Assembly: GCA_001414485.1 (NCBI GenBank)
Contig: LLEY01000107.1
Location: forward strand, 62,001-126,000
DNA length: 64,000 bases
Source: Calycina herbarum
Taxonomy: Eukaryota; Ascomycota; Leotiomycetes; Helotiales; Pezizellaceae
Direction of reading: 5' to 3'
Positions 1 to 12,679 of the stretch are shown one piece after another (the stretch's first letter is position 1; each line of letters begins with the position of its first letter). The notes beneath the pieces were generated by a model that was given only the letters and a program-made list of their open reading frames with translations, made no database searches and was not told the origin of the DNA. Both the position numbers and the translations under genes were made by a program.

Positions 1-442
1 AAAAGTTCAATCCGTAAATCTCTCAAACATTCGTCAGTGAATCTTCTTTCCTGGACCATTTTTAAACAATTGGATTCATTGGATATCATGAATAAAATGG
101 CAGGTGAATGTAGATGCTCTCATAAGCGACCCTAAATTTACAACGTCCGAAAGCTTGACCAATTTCTCTAATATAAAATTTTCTTATTAAGATCGTGATA
201 CTTTACTCTTGCTTGAATACATTTTGTTAGAAGCCTATTCTACAGCCAGTCCTTCATTTCGAGATAAACATGATTCAAATCATTACCAAAATCATAATTA
301 TTTAAGACAAGGTAGGCTAATATCGAAACGCAGGTCGATATGCATTTGTAACTTGAATTGTGTGGCTTTCTTGTGGATATTTTTATTTTACGTGATGAAG
401 GCTTTCATTCGCAGTGGATAAAGATGAGATAGGGAAGTTCGG
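1..442. other. intergenic, left edge
   Basis: AT-rich sequence upstream of the alpha/beta hydrolase gene. The short open frames here have no recognisable product. It probably holds the promoter and 5' leader of the next gene. I see no repeat or RNA gene. Confidence 0.5.
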
Positions 443-1851
443 ATGCGTGACCGCGGCGGGGTACACGTAAAGGGTACACCTCAACCTCAAGAACGTCCAT
501 ATTTTCTTTTCCTCATCTTTATTCTGACCATAATTATGGAATATGTTTATCAGGTTTTTGGCCCGCCTACTGAGCGTAATGTCTCTGCCATTGTCACGGC
601 CAGCGTGGTGACCACTGCACTCTACTTCAGTCTAGTGCGATTGATCTTCGAAGACAAGCAAGATAAGATCATTAAAAGTCCAACGGTGACTCTTTTGCCA
701 ATCCTCAGTGCTTCAGAGATTGCTGCATTGCCATATCCTCCTGACGCATTACCCGGAGGCAGAAACGTCAACAGCCCCGTAAGTTCAAGACCCTCGCCTA
801 TTTTTGCAAGTTTACTATGTTGATGCGAACTATTGAATAGTATGGAACTATCAGAGTCTACGAGTGGGGACCAGAAGATGGGCGCAAAGTCATATTTATC
901 CATGGTATGACAACTCCATGTCTAGCTCTAGCTGGTGTTGCCCATGGATTGGCGAACAATGGCTGCCGAGTCATGGTAATGGTATGTTACTCCCTAAATA
1001 ATGCATACAACTCGCTGATAAACCTCAAGGACTTATGGGGAATAGGTTACAGTGATGCCCCTGGTGATATGGACCACGACGAACGTTTATACACCACGCA
1101 AATACTTCTCGCAGTGACTTCATCGCCTCTTCCTTGGATAGGAGGTCCATACGGTGGCTTCAGCATTATTGGTTACTCGATGGGAGGCGGAATTGCAGCA
1201 GTTTTTACTAGCTACTTTCCAAAAATGGTCAAGTCACTTGTTCTTCTTGCTCCTGGTGGCCTTATTAGACCTTCCCGCCTGGAAGGCCGCACCAAGTCCA
1301 TATATTCCGCCAAATTTATCCCAGAGAGTATTTTGCGATGGGTTGTAAAAGCAAGACTCGAAGCTCCCCCAGTTAAGTCCGATGACACAATGAATACCTG
1401 TGTTCGGGGAGAAGAAGTTCAAGGTGGTGCAGAATTGTAAGTATAAAAATAACATCAACTATCTTTGACTGACCTCGCTAAGAGTTCATATAAAAGCTAT
1501 TATCACGATGCATCACTCTCCAAAACTCGTACCGATGTGACTGTCAAGTCAGTCGTCGGATGGCAAGTCAAGGTTCATCAAGGATTTGTCAGATCCTTTA
1601 TGTCTTCTATGAGATATGCACCAATTGTGGGTACGAATGCTGCATGGAAGCAGCTTGGGCTACGTAGCGAGAAGATCATGATAGTTACAGGCAGAAAAGA
1701 TTTTATCATCGTCCGCGAAGAGCTCATGGAAGATGCGGAGGCGGCTTTGGGTGCTGGTAAAATTGTGTGGAAGGAGGTTGAAGGTGCTCATGATTTCCCA
1801 ATCACGAATGCTGATGATGTCGTGAAGCATATCAGCGACTTTTGGGGATGA
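443..1851 (+). CDS. membrane-anchored alpha/beta hydrolase
   Basis: Four exons: 443-778, 841-981, 1030-1436 and 1485-1851, giving 416 aa. The catalytic triad is visible: nucleophile Ser209 in GYSMGG, Asp367 in TGRKDF and His397 in GAHDF. The oxyanion HGMTTPC motif and the DLWGIGYSD strand/loop are also present, so this is a canonical alpha/beta hydrolase fold. The N-terminus has one or two hydrophobic segments (about residues 20-31 and 45-66), which suggests membrane anchoring. An in-frame ATG at 536 (residue 32) fits the family length better and may be the true start. Intron 2 (982-1029) is 48 nt, in frame and stop-free. The substrate cannot be inferred: lipid, ester or epoxide are all possible. 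Family assignment is firm; biological role is unknown. Confidence 0.88.
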
Positions 1852-4532
1852 CAAAAAGATCAATAACTTAGAAGCGTTCACCTACTTTGAATTCATTTCT
1901 GCTTTAGTAATTTTATCATATATCCGAAGACTTAATAATATCTACCTGCGTTCCTCAATTTAGATTTCTTGTTTTATGTCTCTTGATATAAAGCTCATAT
2001 CAGAGTGGGGAGCTCTTACTCACCAATTATAGAATAGACCAATCATTCTACTACTTTGGCAGTCATTCTATCAATTCAGGTTTTTGTTTTATTTTAGATA
2101 ATTATATTCTTTGAGGATATTTAGAATAATTAAGATAGTTGAATAAAGTTTGGATATCTTTTCAAGTATATTATTTGGAGTATCTATCTGAATAGTACTT
2201 ATTTGATACAAATAATCAAGTATACATGGAATAATTATAGTAAGTAAAAAAAGGTTAGTACTTTTTGTATTGTATAAAGTATTTTAATCTAGAACAATTA
2301 AACTAAGTAACATATAACTTATCCCAAATTGCATGTGGGCTGAAAGATTTTCAAGTGTCAGAATAAATGCTACTAGATTATATTCGGCTGTAGTAAGAAA
2401 ACGGATGCCCCCTCTCCTATTGACGGGGTTCAGATAATTCCGGGCAATAAATAATGTCTCATAGATTTTTTTTTTCAATTCTTTAGATATTTGATCAAGT
2501 TCAAATCTGGCATTCAACTCAAGGAAATGAAGGGTGGAAATGTATGATAAGTTTCCACACTCAATCTTATAAATCAGCCAAGAGCCGTTCCAGAAGAGGA
2601 AATGAAAACTGAGAAGAAGAGGGGGAAGTGATGAGCAGAAGGCAAGTTTGGGTGAGTCGAAAAGTGCCGTGTGTGGCTACTAGACGTTACACCAGCAAGG
2701 TTGAGACTAGAAATCTTCTCGAATGAATGACTCGAACCCTTCCTCCAATGATATTTGGGTGTATTCCCCCTGTAATATTAACGTCAAAATTGTCTCCCAC
2801 ACTTTTTCCAGCAAGAATCCTAGACACGTGACCAGCTCCTCTTGCGTTGGAACCTCATCACCCGCATCATTTTCAATATCCACAATTTCGTACACAAGTT
2901 TCGTTGCCAAACACGCTCGTAAAAACTCACCTCCCTCCTAAGAATCCGAAACCCTCCAAAATACAAGTGTAATGTGACGGTGTGTGAGAATGTGGCGTAA
3001 GTACCCACTTTATAAACATCTCAAAAGTTGAAACGAAACACTCGATTTCATCCTGAAATCCCGTGACGCCCTTCCTCTTTTGACATCATTGGAAAATCCT
3101 CATACACGGGGGACGAATCCCTTTGGTTTATGGTGTGAGATTTTTCGCCTCAAATTTTTGGATTCTATGGTGAGAGTGAGTTGGCATCCATCAACGTCAA
3201 AATAAACATAAGCTATCCCACCACCAGCCCTGCACAAATTAAAATACCCACCTTCTCCAATCCCCTCCATCTCCTCTCCCCTCGCCCGAAGACTCCACCA
3301 AAAAAATTCTCCAAAAATTCTCCAACTTGCCCGTGAGGACTTTATCCACAACAAAGCCGCACCTTCCTAAAGAACGCTGCGATGCGAGGGCAAGGATCTA
3401 ATTTGCCATTCGCAATCATCACATCAGACGAAAAATGGAATCCACCCACTCGAAACACGTTCGGCGAAGAAATAAGCTTAATTGAAACGAGCAGGCAAGG
3501 GTAAAAGGGGTACACCCATGATTGTCTGAGCGCCATCGGAAAGTGGAATAGCCGCTCGTGCATGAACCTACTTTGTTAAGGACCGAGGACGGAGTGTTGC
3601 CGTGAAATTTTAGGTTTGTGGTTCTTGCGAAGGTGGGTTTGGGTGATGCGACTTTTTGTGGATTAAGGGATGGATGAGAGGAGAGAGAGAGAAGGAAGGA
3701 GAGAGGAGGAGCATTGAAAGAATGAATAAGTTGGGTAAAATAAGGTATAAAATCTAAGTATTAAAAGTTATCTTCACACACACCACCACCACGTTGGAAA
3801 TTAAAAGAAACAAAGTATTGGGGCAGACAGCTTTGATAAGTATAAGAATATGAAATAAATGAGAAGCAAAGAAGAACAAGGAACTATATACCTTCGGTAG
3901 AGACTCGATATGTACAAGAGGGAAAAGGAAACAAGAAAACCAATGTTTGCAAATGAGTGTGTATCAAGGCAAACCAACAAGAAACAAATTGAGGAGAATA
4001 TAATTTTTTTTATCTTTAATAAAAAGCATTTGAAGAAGAAGAAATAAAATGCAACGCTTGCGATGCTAATGAAAAAAAATTCTAATAAGTAAAAATAAAA
4101 AAAGTCTTCTTCAACCATATCTTTTTTCTCGTCCATCTACACCAAATGAGTTATTCATCATCAGATTTCGAAACTTTGCGCCCTAATACATGACATATAT
4201 AAATGTATGTATAATAAAAGGGTTGTTTTAAAAGGTTCATCGAGCACCACTCCATCGGAGATGAGTGTCGGAAAATGAATAGAAGAAGAAAAAAGACTCC
4301 CATCAACCGCCTCCCATAATTTCCTAATATCCATCAGCCACCCCCATCATCTTTCTCTACTAAAAACACAAGTTGAAATCCACATCTAATAAAAAGAACC
4401 CAGAAAAATTATTATTCTACACTCCCCTTCACACCCTTCTCGATGACGAGAAGAGAAGACGCAAGGGATTGAAGCTTTGTAGTATTTGTCGCGAAAGGTA
4501 AATATGATTTTTCATTAAGAGGGTTCTCCCAT
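1852..4532. other. gene-poor intergenic region
   Basis: From 1852 to about 2560 the DNA is very AT-rich with no supported gene. The stretch 2600-3570 has minus-strand frames that faintly recall a decayed BTB-type protein (see findings). From 3660 to 4400 it is purine-rich low complexity (GAGA/GAAGGA) followed by A/T runs. The 111-aa minus frame at 3801-4136 is Phe/Leu-rich and looks like translated low complexity. The last 130 bases should be the 3' UTR of the ferritin-like gene. Confidence 0.5.
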
Positions 4533-5607
4533 CTATGAGACTTGCATAAGCATAGGACCGGCGAGGGTGATCGCGTCGGTGAGACCAGTTGCTGGTGCAG
4601 CGCTGGCGAGGTTGACATATGTGAGACCAGCGAGGTTGTTTGGGACTGTGCATCCACCGTTGGCGAAGGTAGTGAAGGCAGTTCCACCTGGAAGACCTCC
4701 GTTGGTGAAAGCACACTGAGTGGCACCGGTTGCGGTGCTGGCCAAGTTGATGGTCGTTCCTGCAGCTGCTGGTGCGGTACCGTTTGCTGCTGGGCCAGAC
4801 ATGGTCAAGGCTGGGAAAGGAGTAATGGCCAAGTTGGCACCGGTTGGGCAAGATTGAATGAAGCCAGCGGCGAGGGTGAAAACATTTCGGATACCGAGAG
4901 GGGTGTCGAATGCAGATGGAATGGCAGCAGCCTTTGAGGCGACTCGGATGAAGGTTTGATGGCGGGACTCGACGGTAGCGATTTGAGCTGCGACACCGAG
5001 AATCGCTGGGGACTTGACAAGAGGAGCTGCACCAAGATATCTGAATTGATTGTTAGTGTTGTCGATGAGAAATGTAGAAGTGATCACTTACGCAGAAACA
5101 CCGACGTTCTCCAAGACGCTTGCGGTGGCAACCATACCGGCAGCATCAGTGAAACCAAATTTGTACTGGCAAACAGGTACTGGCTGGGTTCCCATAGCAC
5201 TGATGGCAGTGTTCAAGGTGGTAACGTGGGTAGCCTCAGTTCCTCCAATCGACTTCAAGTTGACAATATCTGCTGGCTGAAGACCGAGAGCTGCGAACTT
5301 GTCGTCTGAGAACATGGCGAAGCCTTGTTGGTAGAAAGCAGTCTCGAGATTTTCTAATGTCAAAGCACTGTGAATTGACTGTTAGTTATGATCTATTGCC
5401 ACTGTATTGATCGATGGCCACATACAATTGAAGAACATCAACATCTGTTAATCCATCTGGTAATCCTGTGGCTGGGTTCTGTCTTCGCTGGACGGCGTCG
5501 TATTTCTTGAGCGTTCTCTCGCTGAGTTTTGGCTGTGCTGGGAGAGCAGTTGTGACGGCCACCATTCCAACGACCACCGCACCCAAAACTTGTCTTAAAC
5601 TAGGCAT
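4533..5607 (-). CDS. secreted ferritin-like domain protein (Rds1 type)
   Basis: Three exons on the minus strand: 5426-5607, 5092-5367 and 4533-5040, giving 321 aa. It starts with a clear signal peptide (MPSLRQVLGAVVVGMVAVTTALPA). After a short pro-like segment ending near RRQ comes a helical ferritin-like domain: DVDVLQFALTLENLETAFY, then a TEATHV segment and, after intron 2, IATVESRHQTF. The Glu/His residues in these helices resemble the di-metal ligand pattern of the Ferritin_2 family. The C-terminal third is Ala/Gly/Thr-rich with conserved Cys. Homologues are the stress-induced Rds1-like proteins of fungi, usually 300-480 aa. Function is not established; metal binding or a wall-associated stress role is inference. 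The gene stands alone. Confidence 0.85.
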
Positions 5608-8225
5608 CTTGAAATAAATATCGTATCGTATCGAGGAGGTGAGTTATTGAAGTTGTAATGTATGAATCGAAAGTGTAATATGTGTATATTGACAAGACCA
5701 GCCTGAGCTATTACCACTAATGATGATGATTAAAAAGGTATATTAATAAGTTGAAGAGCTGACAAAGGAGTGATAGCGATTGAGTTCTTAGAAAGCAAAC
5801 CAGCGCTTCAATGGGTATAATTAAGAAGGTCAACGCAAAGAATGTTGGTGCAGGAATCAAACATCTGGGACTTGGGCTTATTAAAGACAAAGCACGGTAG
5901 GAGGATTTGAGGTCTTGGCAGTTCACGGGACGAAGCTTGACCGATGAGGAACTGGGCCGGCATCTTCTGAAGAAAAGACAGGGGATCGAGGGAGCCGAGC
6001 AAGGTCTCTTGGAACTCGCTAACTGGGGGGCGGCGAGGGAGACACGAGGAGGGGGGTCTTCAGAGGGGCTCGAAATTCTTGGCTAGGAACGCCTTCCATC
6101 CGAAGACTGGAGCGGGCAAAGGACAGCAGAGAGTGGACAATGGGCGAGTAGCAAATTCCATAGCAGCCTTGCAATGTCCGCCACAGTGGTAATTTGAAAT
6201 TGGTTTAGTGGTGGTGCTCAGAGTTTGCTTCAACCCCAGATTACACTTGCAATATGTAGGGTTGATCATTGCAGTTTGCATCAATTAAGCTCCCTTCAAG
6301 AGGCCTAATACACCACCCAATGTCCATAATCGAGACCTAATCTCTCGATCATGGTTAAACATCTTCAACCTTCAGGTTGATGTTTCTATCGGGTACTGGT
6401 GAACGTTCACCGAAGAGCCTTGAACATGCTCTATCCACTCTATCCGTTTAGACTTAAGCCCGTGGGGAATCAGCACATCCTCTCGTCATCTTGACTCGAA
6501 GATCTCAACACCATCTTGAACTTCGAATCCATCTCCAACCAGCTGGAACAACAAGACCAATAACGCCCTCGCTCTCCGCAAGCCAACCCCCGTTTCGGTC
6601 AACTAACGAACGGCAAACGACCTCCCACCAAAAGGCCCCGATTGGAAGAAACGAAAAACAAGACCAAAACAAAACGTTATGCAGTGGAGCTTCCGTTGAC
6701 AGGCCAGATCTTCTGCACGCTCTCTCTGAAGCCAAACCGGACAGCGCAAAGAGCCGTGAGTCGCAAATTACTGAAGAACCTGGGAGCTCAAGCGCACACA
6801 CAAAAGCACCCAGCGGTCTTGGAGGGTCCCGCTTATGCTCCCTGTAAGGACACACATAGGACCCCCAAGCGCCCCCTGCTGCATGACGCTATGGGACGGC
6901 TCTCGGGTCTGCGCTTGGCCATCAGGGGTCTCGTGTTTTGAACTGGTATCAGAACAAGGGAATTAAAGGGGGCAAAACCGCCTTCGCCTGAGCATCCGCG
7001 ACAACACCACTGGTGATTTTAGAAGATGTTGCCCTTTCTCATTCTGCACCCATCCTCGGTACCTCGCCCACTGAAAACCCGAGTTTCTCCCACTCAACCA
7101 CCACGGCAAAGTGACAACGCGTGCATGCCTCACGGAAGTTTGCCCAGCCGCTGCCAAGGCACTTGTTGTCGCATCGACAACTCCAACCTCCGGTTGATGC
7201 CATTCAAGGATCTCCCTGATGCTCGTAAATCCACCCTCATCCATGAACGGCCGTTAGCTACCGTTTGCCCGTGCTATCTAAAAGAGTCAAAGATCCTCGC
7301 CTGCTTGAATTAAGGACACTCATATAACCAGCCATCGCTCGCAACAAATGCTTTGGTTCCGTGAAAGGTTCCGCGAATAGTTCCGTAGATGACAGGAGAA
7401 GGAGAAGCTTTGATCCGAGTTCTCAGATCCGAATCGACAGATGCCAGTTTAGAGACATGTCAGAACCGTTGGACGCACGTCAAAAACAGGCAAAAAGCAA
7501 CTCGTGTCAAATACACATGCACAGAAGCTTCATAGTTCAGAGGGCTGGCTTGCCACGTACTCAAGAGCCCTCCTTAAGATCTCCCGCTACCCAAGACTTC
7601 ACTTGAAAAGAGCATTGTGCTGAACCCTGACTTGAGCCGCAAGTGAAAGAAAAAAGGCTTGTCATTTAAGTACAGAAAAAGCTTGACTCGAACCAGAATC
7701 TATACCGCATTCTAGAAAAGACTTGGATTACCACGACAGAAACAATTCCAAACCCGCAACTCAGCTTAATCTGCAGCCAAGTCTATCAAAATCTGCATAC
7801 ATAACACCATCACCATAAACCCTGTGTAATATGTGATTCCGCTAAACTATAGAGCAGTGGCTTAAGCAAAGAGAAATACACTGCGTAACCCTTGAGATAT
7901 GCTGAGTAGTTCACCTAATCCGTGTTCCTGAATCCTATCAGTTCTCATCAATGATCCTTCAAGTATCGACTTTTCCTCCAACGTCATGCTTGCTACGATG
8001 ACTATTTCAACAATTTCAAAAGAAAAATTACTTTTATCAGTACACACGCACGAGTTCACGCGAGACCACCATTGGTAGACAAGGTGAACGAACCTGTTTC
8101 CACAAATGGTATCCGGTTCCCAAGGAACCCGGACAACCAGCACCCTTAGCACTCCCGCTGCCGTGAAGATCATCAATGCACTCCCAATAAGCATTAAAAC
8201 ATGCCCTGAGGCTGCAAGCGGACCC
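5608..8225. other. intergenic between ferritin-like gene and SSD1
   Basis: The first 300 bases should hold the promoter of the minus-strand ferritin-like gene. The stretch 6300-7600 is richer in GC than its flanks, with open frames on both strands that look non-coding by composition. Two similar small palindromes of the CAACCT-N-GGTTG type lie near 6367 and 7179. From 7640 to 8225 the DNA is the probable SSD1 3' UTR. I see no supported gene. Confidence 0.45.
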
Positions 8226-11200
8226 TTACAAAGCATAGGGATTGAGACAACGGATCGTGAGACAACTATGATTGGTTAGCAGGGGGCATTTTAAGATGGG
8301 CCAATCAACTTACGGAGGGCTTTTGGTGAGATCCGTCTTCAAGATCACTGGTACACGGGTCATCTCCTTTACATCCTGAATATATTCTCCATTCTCCTCT
8401 CGGAGGGTGAACAACTTGAGATATCTTTCCTTGGCACTAAGCTTTGCCTCAGCAGGCTCAGCAACATGCACCTTGGAATCGGAGCGAGTGCGATGAAGAT
8501 GGCCAGCGCCAGCTGTGAGAGAGTTCTTTGTTGGGGAAGGCGGGACACTTTGGGTGGGACGCTCAGCAAGGGAGACACCGGCGAGACTATCAGCCACATC
8601 AGAGGCGTCATCCTCATCATCGAACAGCGCATCCACATCATCCGTCGAGATGGTACCAGTCTCCATTTGTTTGCGTTGAGCTTCCTCATGTTCCTTCTTA
8701 GCACGCTCGGCAACAGCAGCTTGCTTTGCGGCGGCGGCGGCATTGGTGGTTCGCTGGGAAAGACCTGGGCGTGGGCGCTCATCTTCAGGGACGTAGGCTG
8801 ATGATGGTACACCCTTCTCCCAGTAGAGCTCCAAAACTCGGTCATTCTTTCGGAACTCGGCTTTCTTCAGTGGCAATTGATCACAGTGTACACGCTTCTC
8901 GAAGCCATACTCGGGGATGAGAACGTCAAAAGCAGAGTCGTACACACAGATGACGATACCCTCACTAATGAGCTCACCACCAACCTCCTCGCGCTTTCTG
9001 TCCATGATTCGGCAGGATTCAATGTGCACACTTTGCTCTTGGGCATTTTGAGACGAGTCTTTCTTGGTATTGCAAGATTCAGTAGTTTTAACCAAAGTTT
9101 CGATATCCTCGTTGTATTCAATCTTGCCCTCGGAGAGAACAGCTTCAAGTTGGCGATGAACGACAAGATCTGCGTAGCGACGGGATGGGTTGGTGAAATG
9201 AGTATACACTGGAAGGTTCAAGGCGTAATGTGGGTGGAGGTGTGCAGGAGTTTTACCAGCAATGTAGTACTTGGCTCGGTGCATAGTCTTGACAAGGAGA
9301 GTTTCCATTCCCTTTCGGAGATTGGTGTCGTCAACCTTGAACAAGCTGTTTTGAAGCGATCCACTGCTGGTTGTATCCATTTCGTAGCCAATTTTGTTCA
9401 TTCGATCGGCAAAGGTTTGAAGTCTTCGTGGGTTGGGAGGACCTTGACGACGGAGCAATGCCTTTTCTGGCAAGCCCTTGGCAATCTTTTGTGCAACATA
9501 GGTGTTGGCTTTGTGGAGCAACTCCTCGATCAACTCATGGGATGGAGTAGAGTCGAAAATGTTCTGTTCAACCGGAACGTTCTCATCATCCAATTGGTAA
9601 ATGAGTCGCAGAGGTGCGATTGTCTCGCCATCAGTTCCAAGACGCTGCTCACGGAATTTTTGTGCAACGACCTAAATAGGGTCAGTATGGATATTAGCGT
9701 AATCACGAGAGAATTTGACTTACATGGAGAATCTGAATATCTTTAATCTCGGCGCCCTCAAGTTTAGCTTCAGAATGACCTGAAAGGACAGCATCGACAT
9801 CCTTGTAGGTCAACTTTCCACCACTTTTGATAATTGACTTTCCAATCCATGTGTGCTCTTCAGCAACAATACCGGTGCGGGAGTCGACCTTAAAAACAAC
9901 ACTGACAGTAAGTCGCTCTTCACCCGGGGTCAGTGAGCAAATTTCTGAAGCAATCTTTGGTGGAAGCATAGCGCAAGATCTGTTCATAAGATACACGGCT
10001 GTGCCTCGCTTCTTGGCCTCACGGTCAACCAGCGAGTTGGCTTTGATGAAGTGAGCAAAATCAGCAATGTGAATACCAATCTCAATCTTTCCGTCAACAT
10101 CAGTCTTGACGTGAATAGCATCATCCAATTCATTAGCTCCGTTAGGATCGATGGTAAAGGTCTTCTCGTTACGGAAATCTCGGCGAGCACTGATGGCAGC
10201 CTCATCTTCCTTGGCAATGGACCAGTCTTCAAGATTGACACTGCGAGTGACAGCATCAGAAAATTCATCCGAAGCAAAGTTGTTATCTCTGAGCAAAGCG
10301 TCCGTCTCGACCTTGAGCTCACCCATCTTTCCGAGTTGCTCAACAAGAGTACCGAAAGGATGTAAGGAAGTGATTGGCCATCTCTTGATACAGGCAACGA
10401 AAATTCGGTCAGCGTAGTCCATATGCTTCTCAACAAAGTCGCGAGGAGCCTGCTCTGTTGGGATAGCTATGAGCGGAACTCTAAATCGATGGTTAGTTGA
10501 GATTTAAATTGCATGGAAAGGAGGGAACCAGTACCTTTTATCTGTGGGCTTGAACCAGACAATCTTGGGCTTGTCCTGTTGACGTTGCTCATGCTGACGT
10601 CCGTTTCCTCCATCTCTGGCCTGTCGTTCAGCCTCTTGCTTTTCCTTGGTGGCTTGGCTACTTGGGCGAAGCAAGCCAAGAGTACCGGAAAACATTTGAC
10701 CAGCGACACGCTCAATGACTGCAACAATGTGACCAGCGTAAAGAGGCTTCTGTTCATCGTTGACTTCTTCCTCTTCCACCAGAAGAAGACTCTGACCTTC
10801 AACCTCAACATCATCATTCTTCTTTTGAGTTGGTCGTTGTCTCAAACTTCCACGTCTGCGCATACCACCACCCTCGGTAGCGGCTGGTTTATCACCATTG
10901 GTGGAATTATCCCGGTGAGAAGTATCGTTTCCGTTGGACGAACCACCTCTGGTATCAGTGACATCTTTGCGCTTCTTCTTCTCTTCCTTCTCACGCTTCT
11001 GACCCCAAACTTCATCGACGTCGAGCAATTCAACAGCGACAAGATCTCCCTCAAGAGCACGATTTCTATCCTTGCTACCGCAAATGAAGATATCAGCATC
11101 AAGAAGTCCATCCTGAGTAGAGACATATGCATCACTTCTGTTCTTTTTATTGACACGGAGAATACCAGATACAAGTTGACCGTCACCAAGGAGGGCAGGG

Positions 11201-12679
11201 AGGGTAGCTTGTGGCAGGTATGGGGTGAACAGTGTCTTACGCTGCTGTTGTTGTTGCTGGTTGGAAAGTTGTGGGGCATGTTGACCTGGAAGTCCATGTC
11301 CGTTCATTTGAGCTGCTTGGAGAGCTTGCAATTGGTTCATCTGAAGAGGGTTCAATTGTTGTCCGGGGTATAGAGGTTGTTGAACTAAAGCCATTTGACC
11401 TTGCGGTAATTGAACAAGTTGAGGTTGTTGGCCATATTGTTGGAACTGACCAACGTTATTAACAGACTGGTTCATGGAGCCACGGGTACGGTGTCCTGGT
11501 TGGAATCCACCTTGTGGCTGTTGCTGCCCTTGGAAATTTCCCATGGCAGCTTGAGGATCCTGTGGACCTTGAGCTCCAGCTGGTTGATTTCTCCAGTTAC
11601 CTTCGAAGTTCCGGGAAGAGTTACGTGCATGACCGACAGAGCCACCACCACGTTGCTTCTGGAAATCATTACCCTGTCCGCTCGCGCCAGCGTCTGCGGT
11701 TGCCTGCATTGGAGGGAATTGGAAGGACCCGCCCCCTCGAATGGCACCACCACCGCGCGCTGCGCCGACTGCCATACTTTGACTTCTACCATGAGCTCCT
11801 CTACCGCCACGCGCACTTGGACCTGGTGCAAGATGGTTTCCTGTGGTTTGGCTCAGACCACTCTTGTCCTCTCCAGCCGGACTGTCGATTCCTTCGCCGC
11901 TTGTTGGAGTGGCGCCGCCAGCTCCAGGAATTGGAAATTGAAATCCAGATGTGGTTCGCTTCTGTTGAGCAAGCTCTGCCGCTTTCTTAGCTTCGGGTAA
12001 AGCCAATGAATGACGACGTTGATGACCACCACCTGGAGGCGCGCCCCCACGTCCTCCACGAGCGGCATTATTTTCTCTGTTTTGTCCTCCAAACTCTCCA
12101 AAGCCGGTTCCCGCTGCGCCAGAAGAGGGAGCAGGCGGAGGGCCCATACCCATGTTTGGAAGAGCCGATTGATTACGGCGATGTGATAACGGCTGTGTAG
12201 GAGCACCCATTGGGGCATTCATTTGCTGCTGCTGTTGCATCTGATTTTGGAACTGGTAGCCTTGTTGGGGAGACATGTTCTGCATCTGGGGTTGAAGCGG
12301 GTTGTATCCGGGAGCGAGATGCTGCGATGGAGGGATCATCCCCATGTTGACATATTGCTGGTGGGTAGCTTGGATTTGCTGTTGTTGTTGCTGAAGCAAT
12401 TCAATTTGTTGCTGTATAGCCAGTTGCTCCACTATAAATTATCATCGTTAGCATTGGAGTCTGTATATGCCATAGTTTGTTGTTTTGGCTGATGACAATA
12501 GGCAGATAAAAATGTCTCAATGGTGTCCACTTACTACCAGGCGAAGAGAACATGCTCATGAGCGGCGTGAGTTCAGAGGGACTTCTTCTATGGGCGATAT
12601 GAAGTCGTCGACCGGTTGGACCTGGCACACCACCTTGCGGTGGCGGCGGTGGTTGTGGTGGGTTTTGTTGGTGCTCCAT
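8226..12679 (-). CDS. SSD1: SSD1/GUL-1 mRNA-binding RNase II-like protein
   Basis: Five exons: 12535-12679, 10535-12431, 9724-10480, 8314-9671 and a 40-nt last exon 8226-8265, giving 1398 aa. The first ~400 residues are Gln/Gly/Pro-rich disorder. Then come cold-shock-like and RNB domains (about 440-1200) and an acidic/Ala-rich linker before the conserved end, TIRCLNPYAL. Ssd1 proteins (GUL-1 in Neurospora, Sts5 in fission yeast) bind mRNAs for cell-wall proteins, repress their translation and act below the NDR kinase Cbk1/COT1. The N-terminus has five HxRxxS kinase-type sites and two FQFP docking-type motifs. The RNB acidic motif at residues 792-802 reads DPNGANELDDA, with Glu where active RNase II enzymes have Asp. 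That fits a binding rather than nuclease role. Start chosen because splicing 12534 to 12431 joins SSPG to MEQLAIQQQ. Confidence 0.95.

Noticed and set aside
3801..4136. 111-codon minus-strand frame rich in Phe/Leu
   Set aside because: It is the translation of A-rich low-complexity DNA, with no conserved motif.
6944..6955. TGGTATCAGAAC resembling a retrotransposon primer-binding site
   Set aside because: No long terminal repeat pair or polyprotein frame lies around it, and fungal initiator tRNA ends differ.
6491..7606. Several 80-120 codon frames on both strands
   Set aside because: Overlapping frames on opposite strands, no family resemblance and no consistent splice structure.
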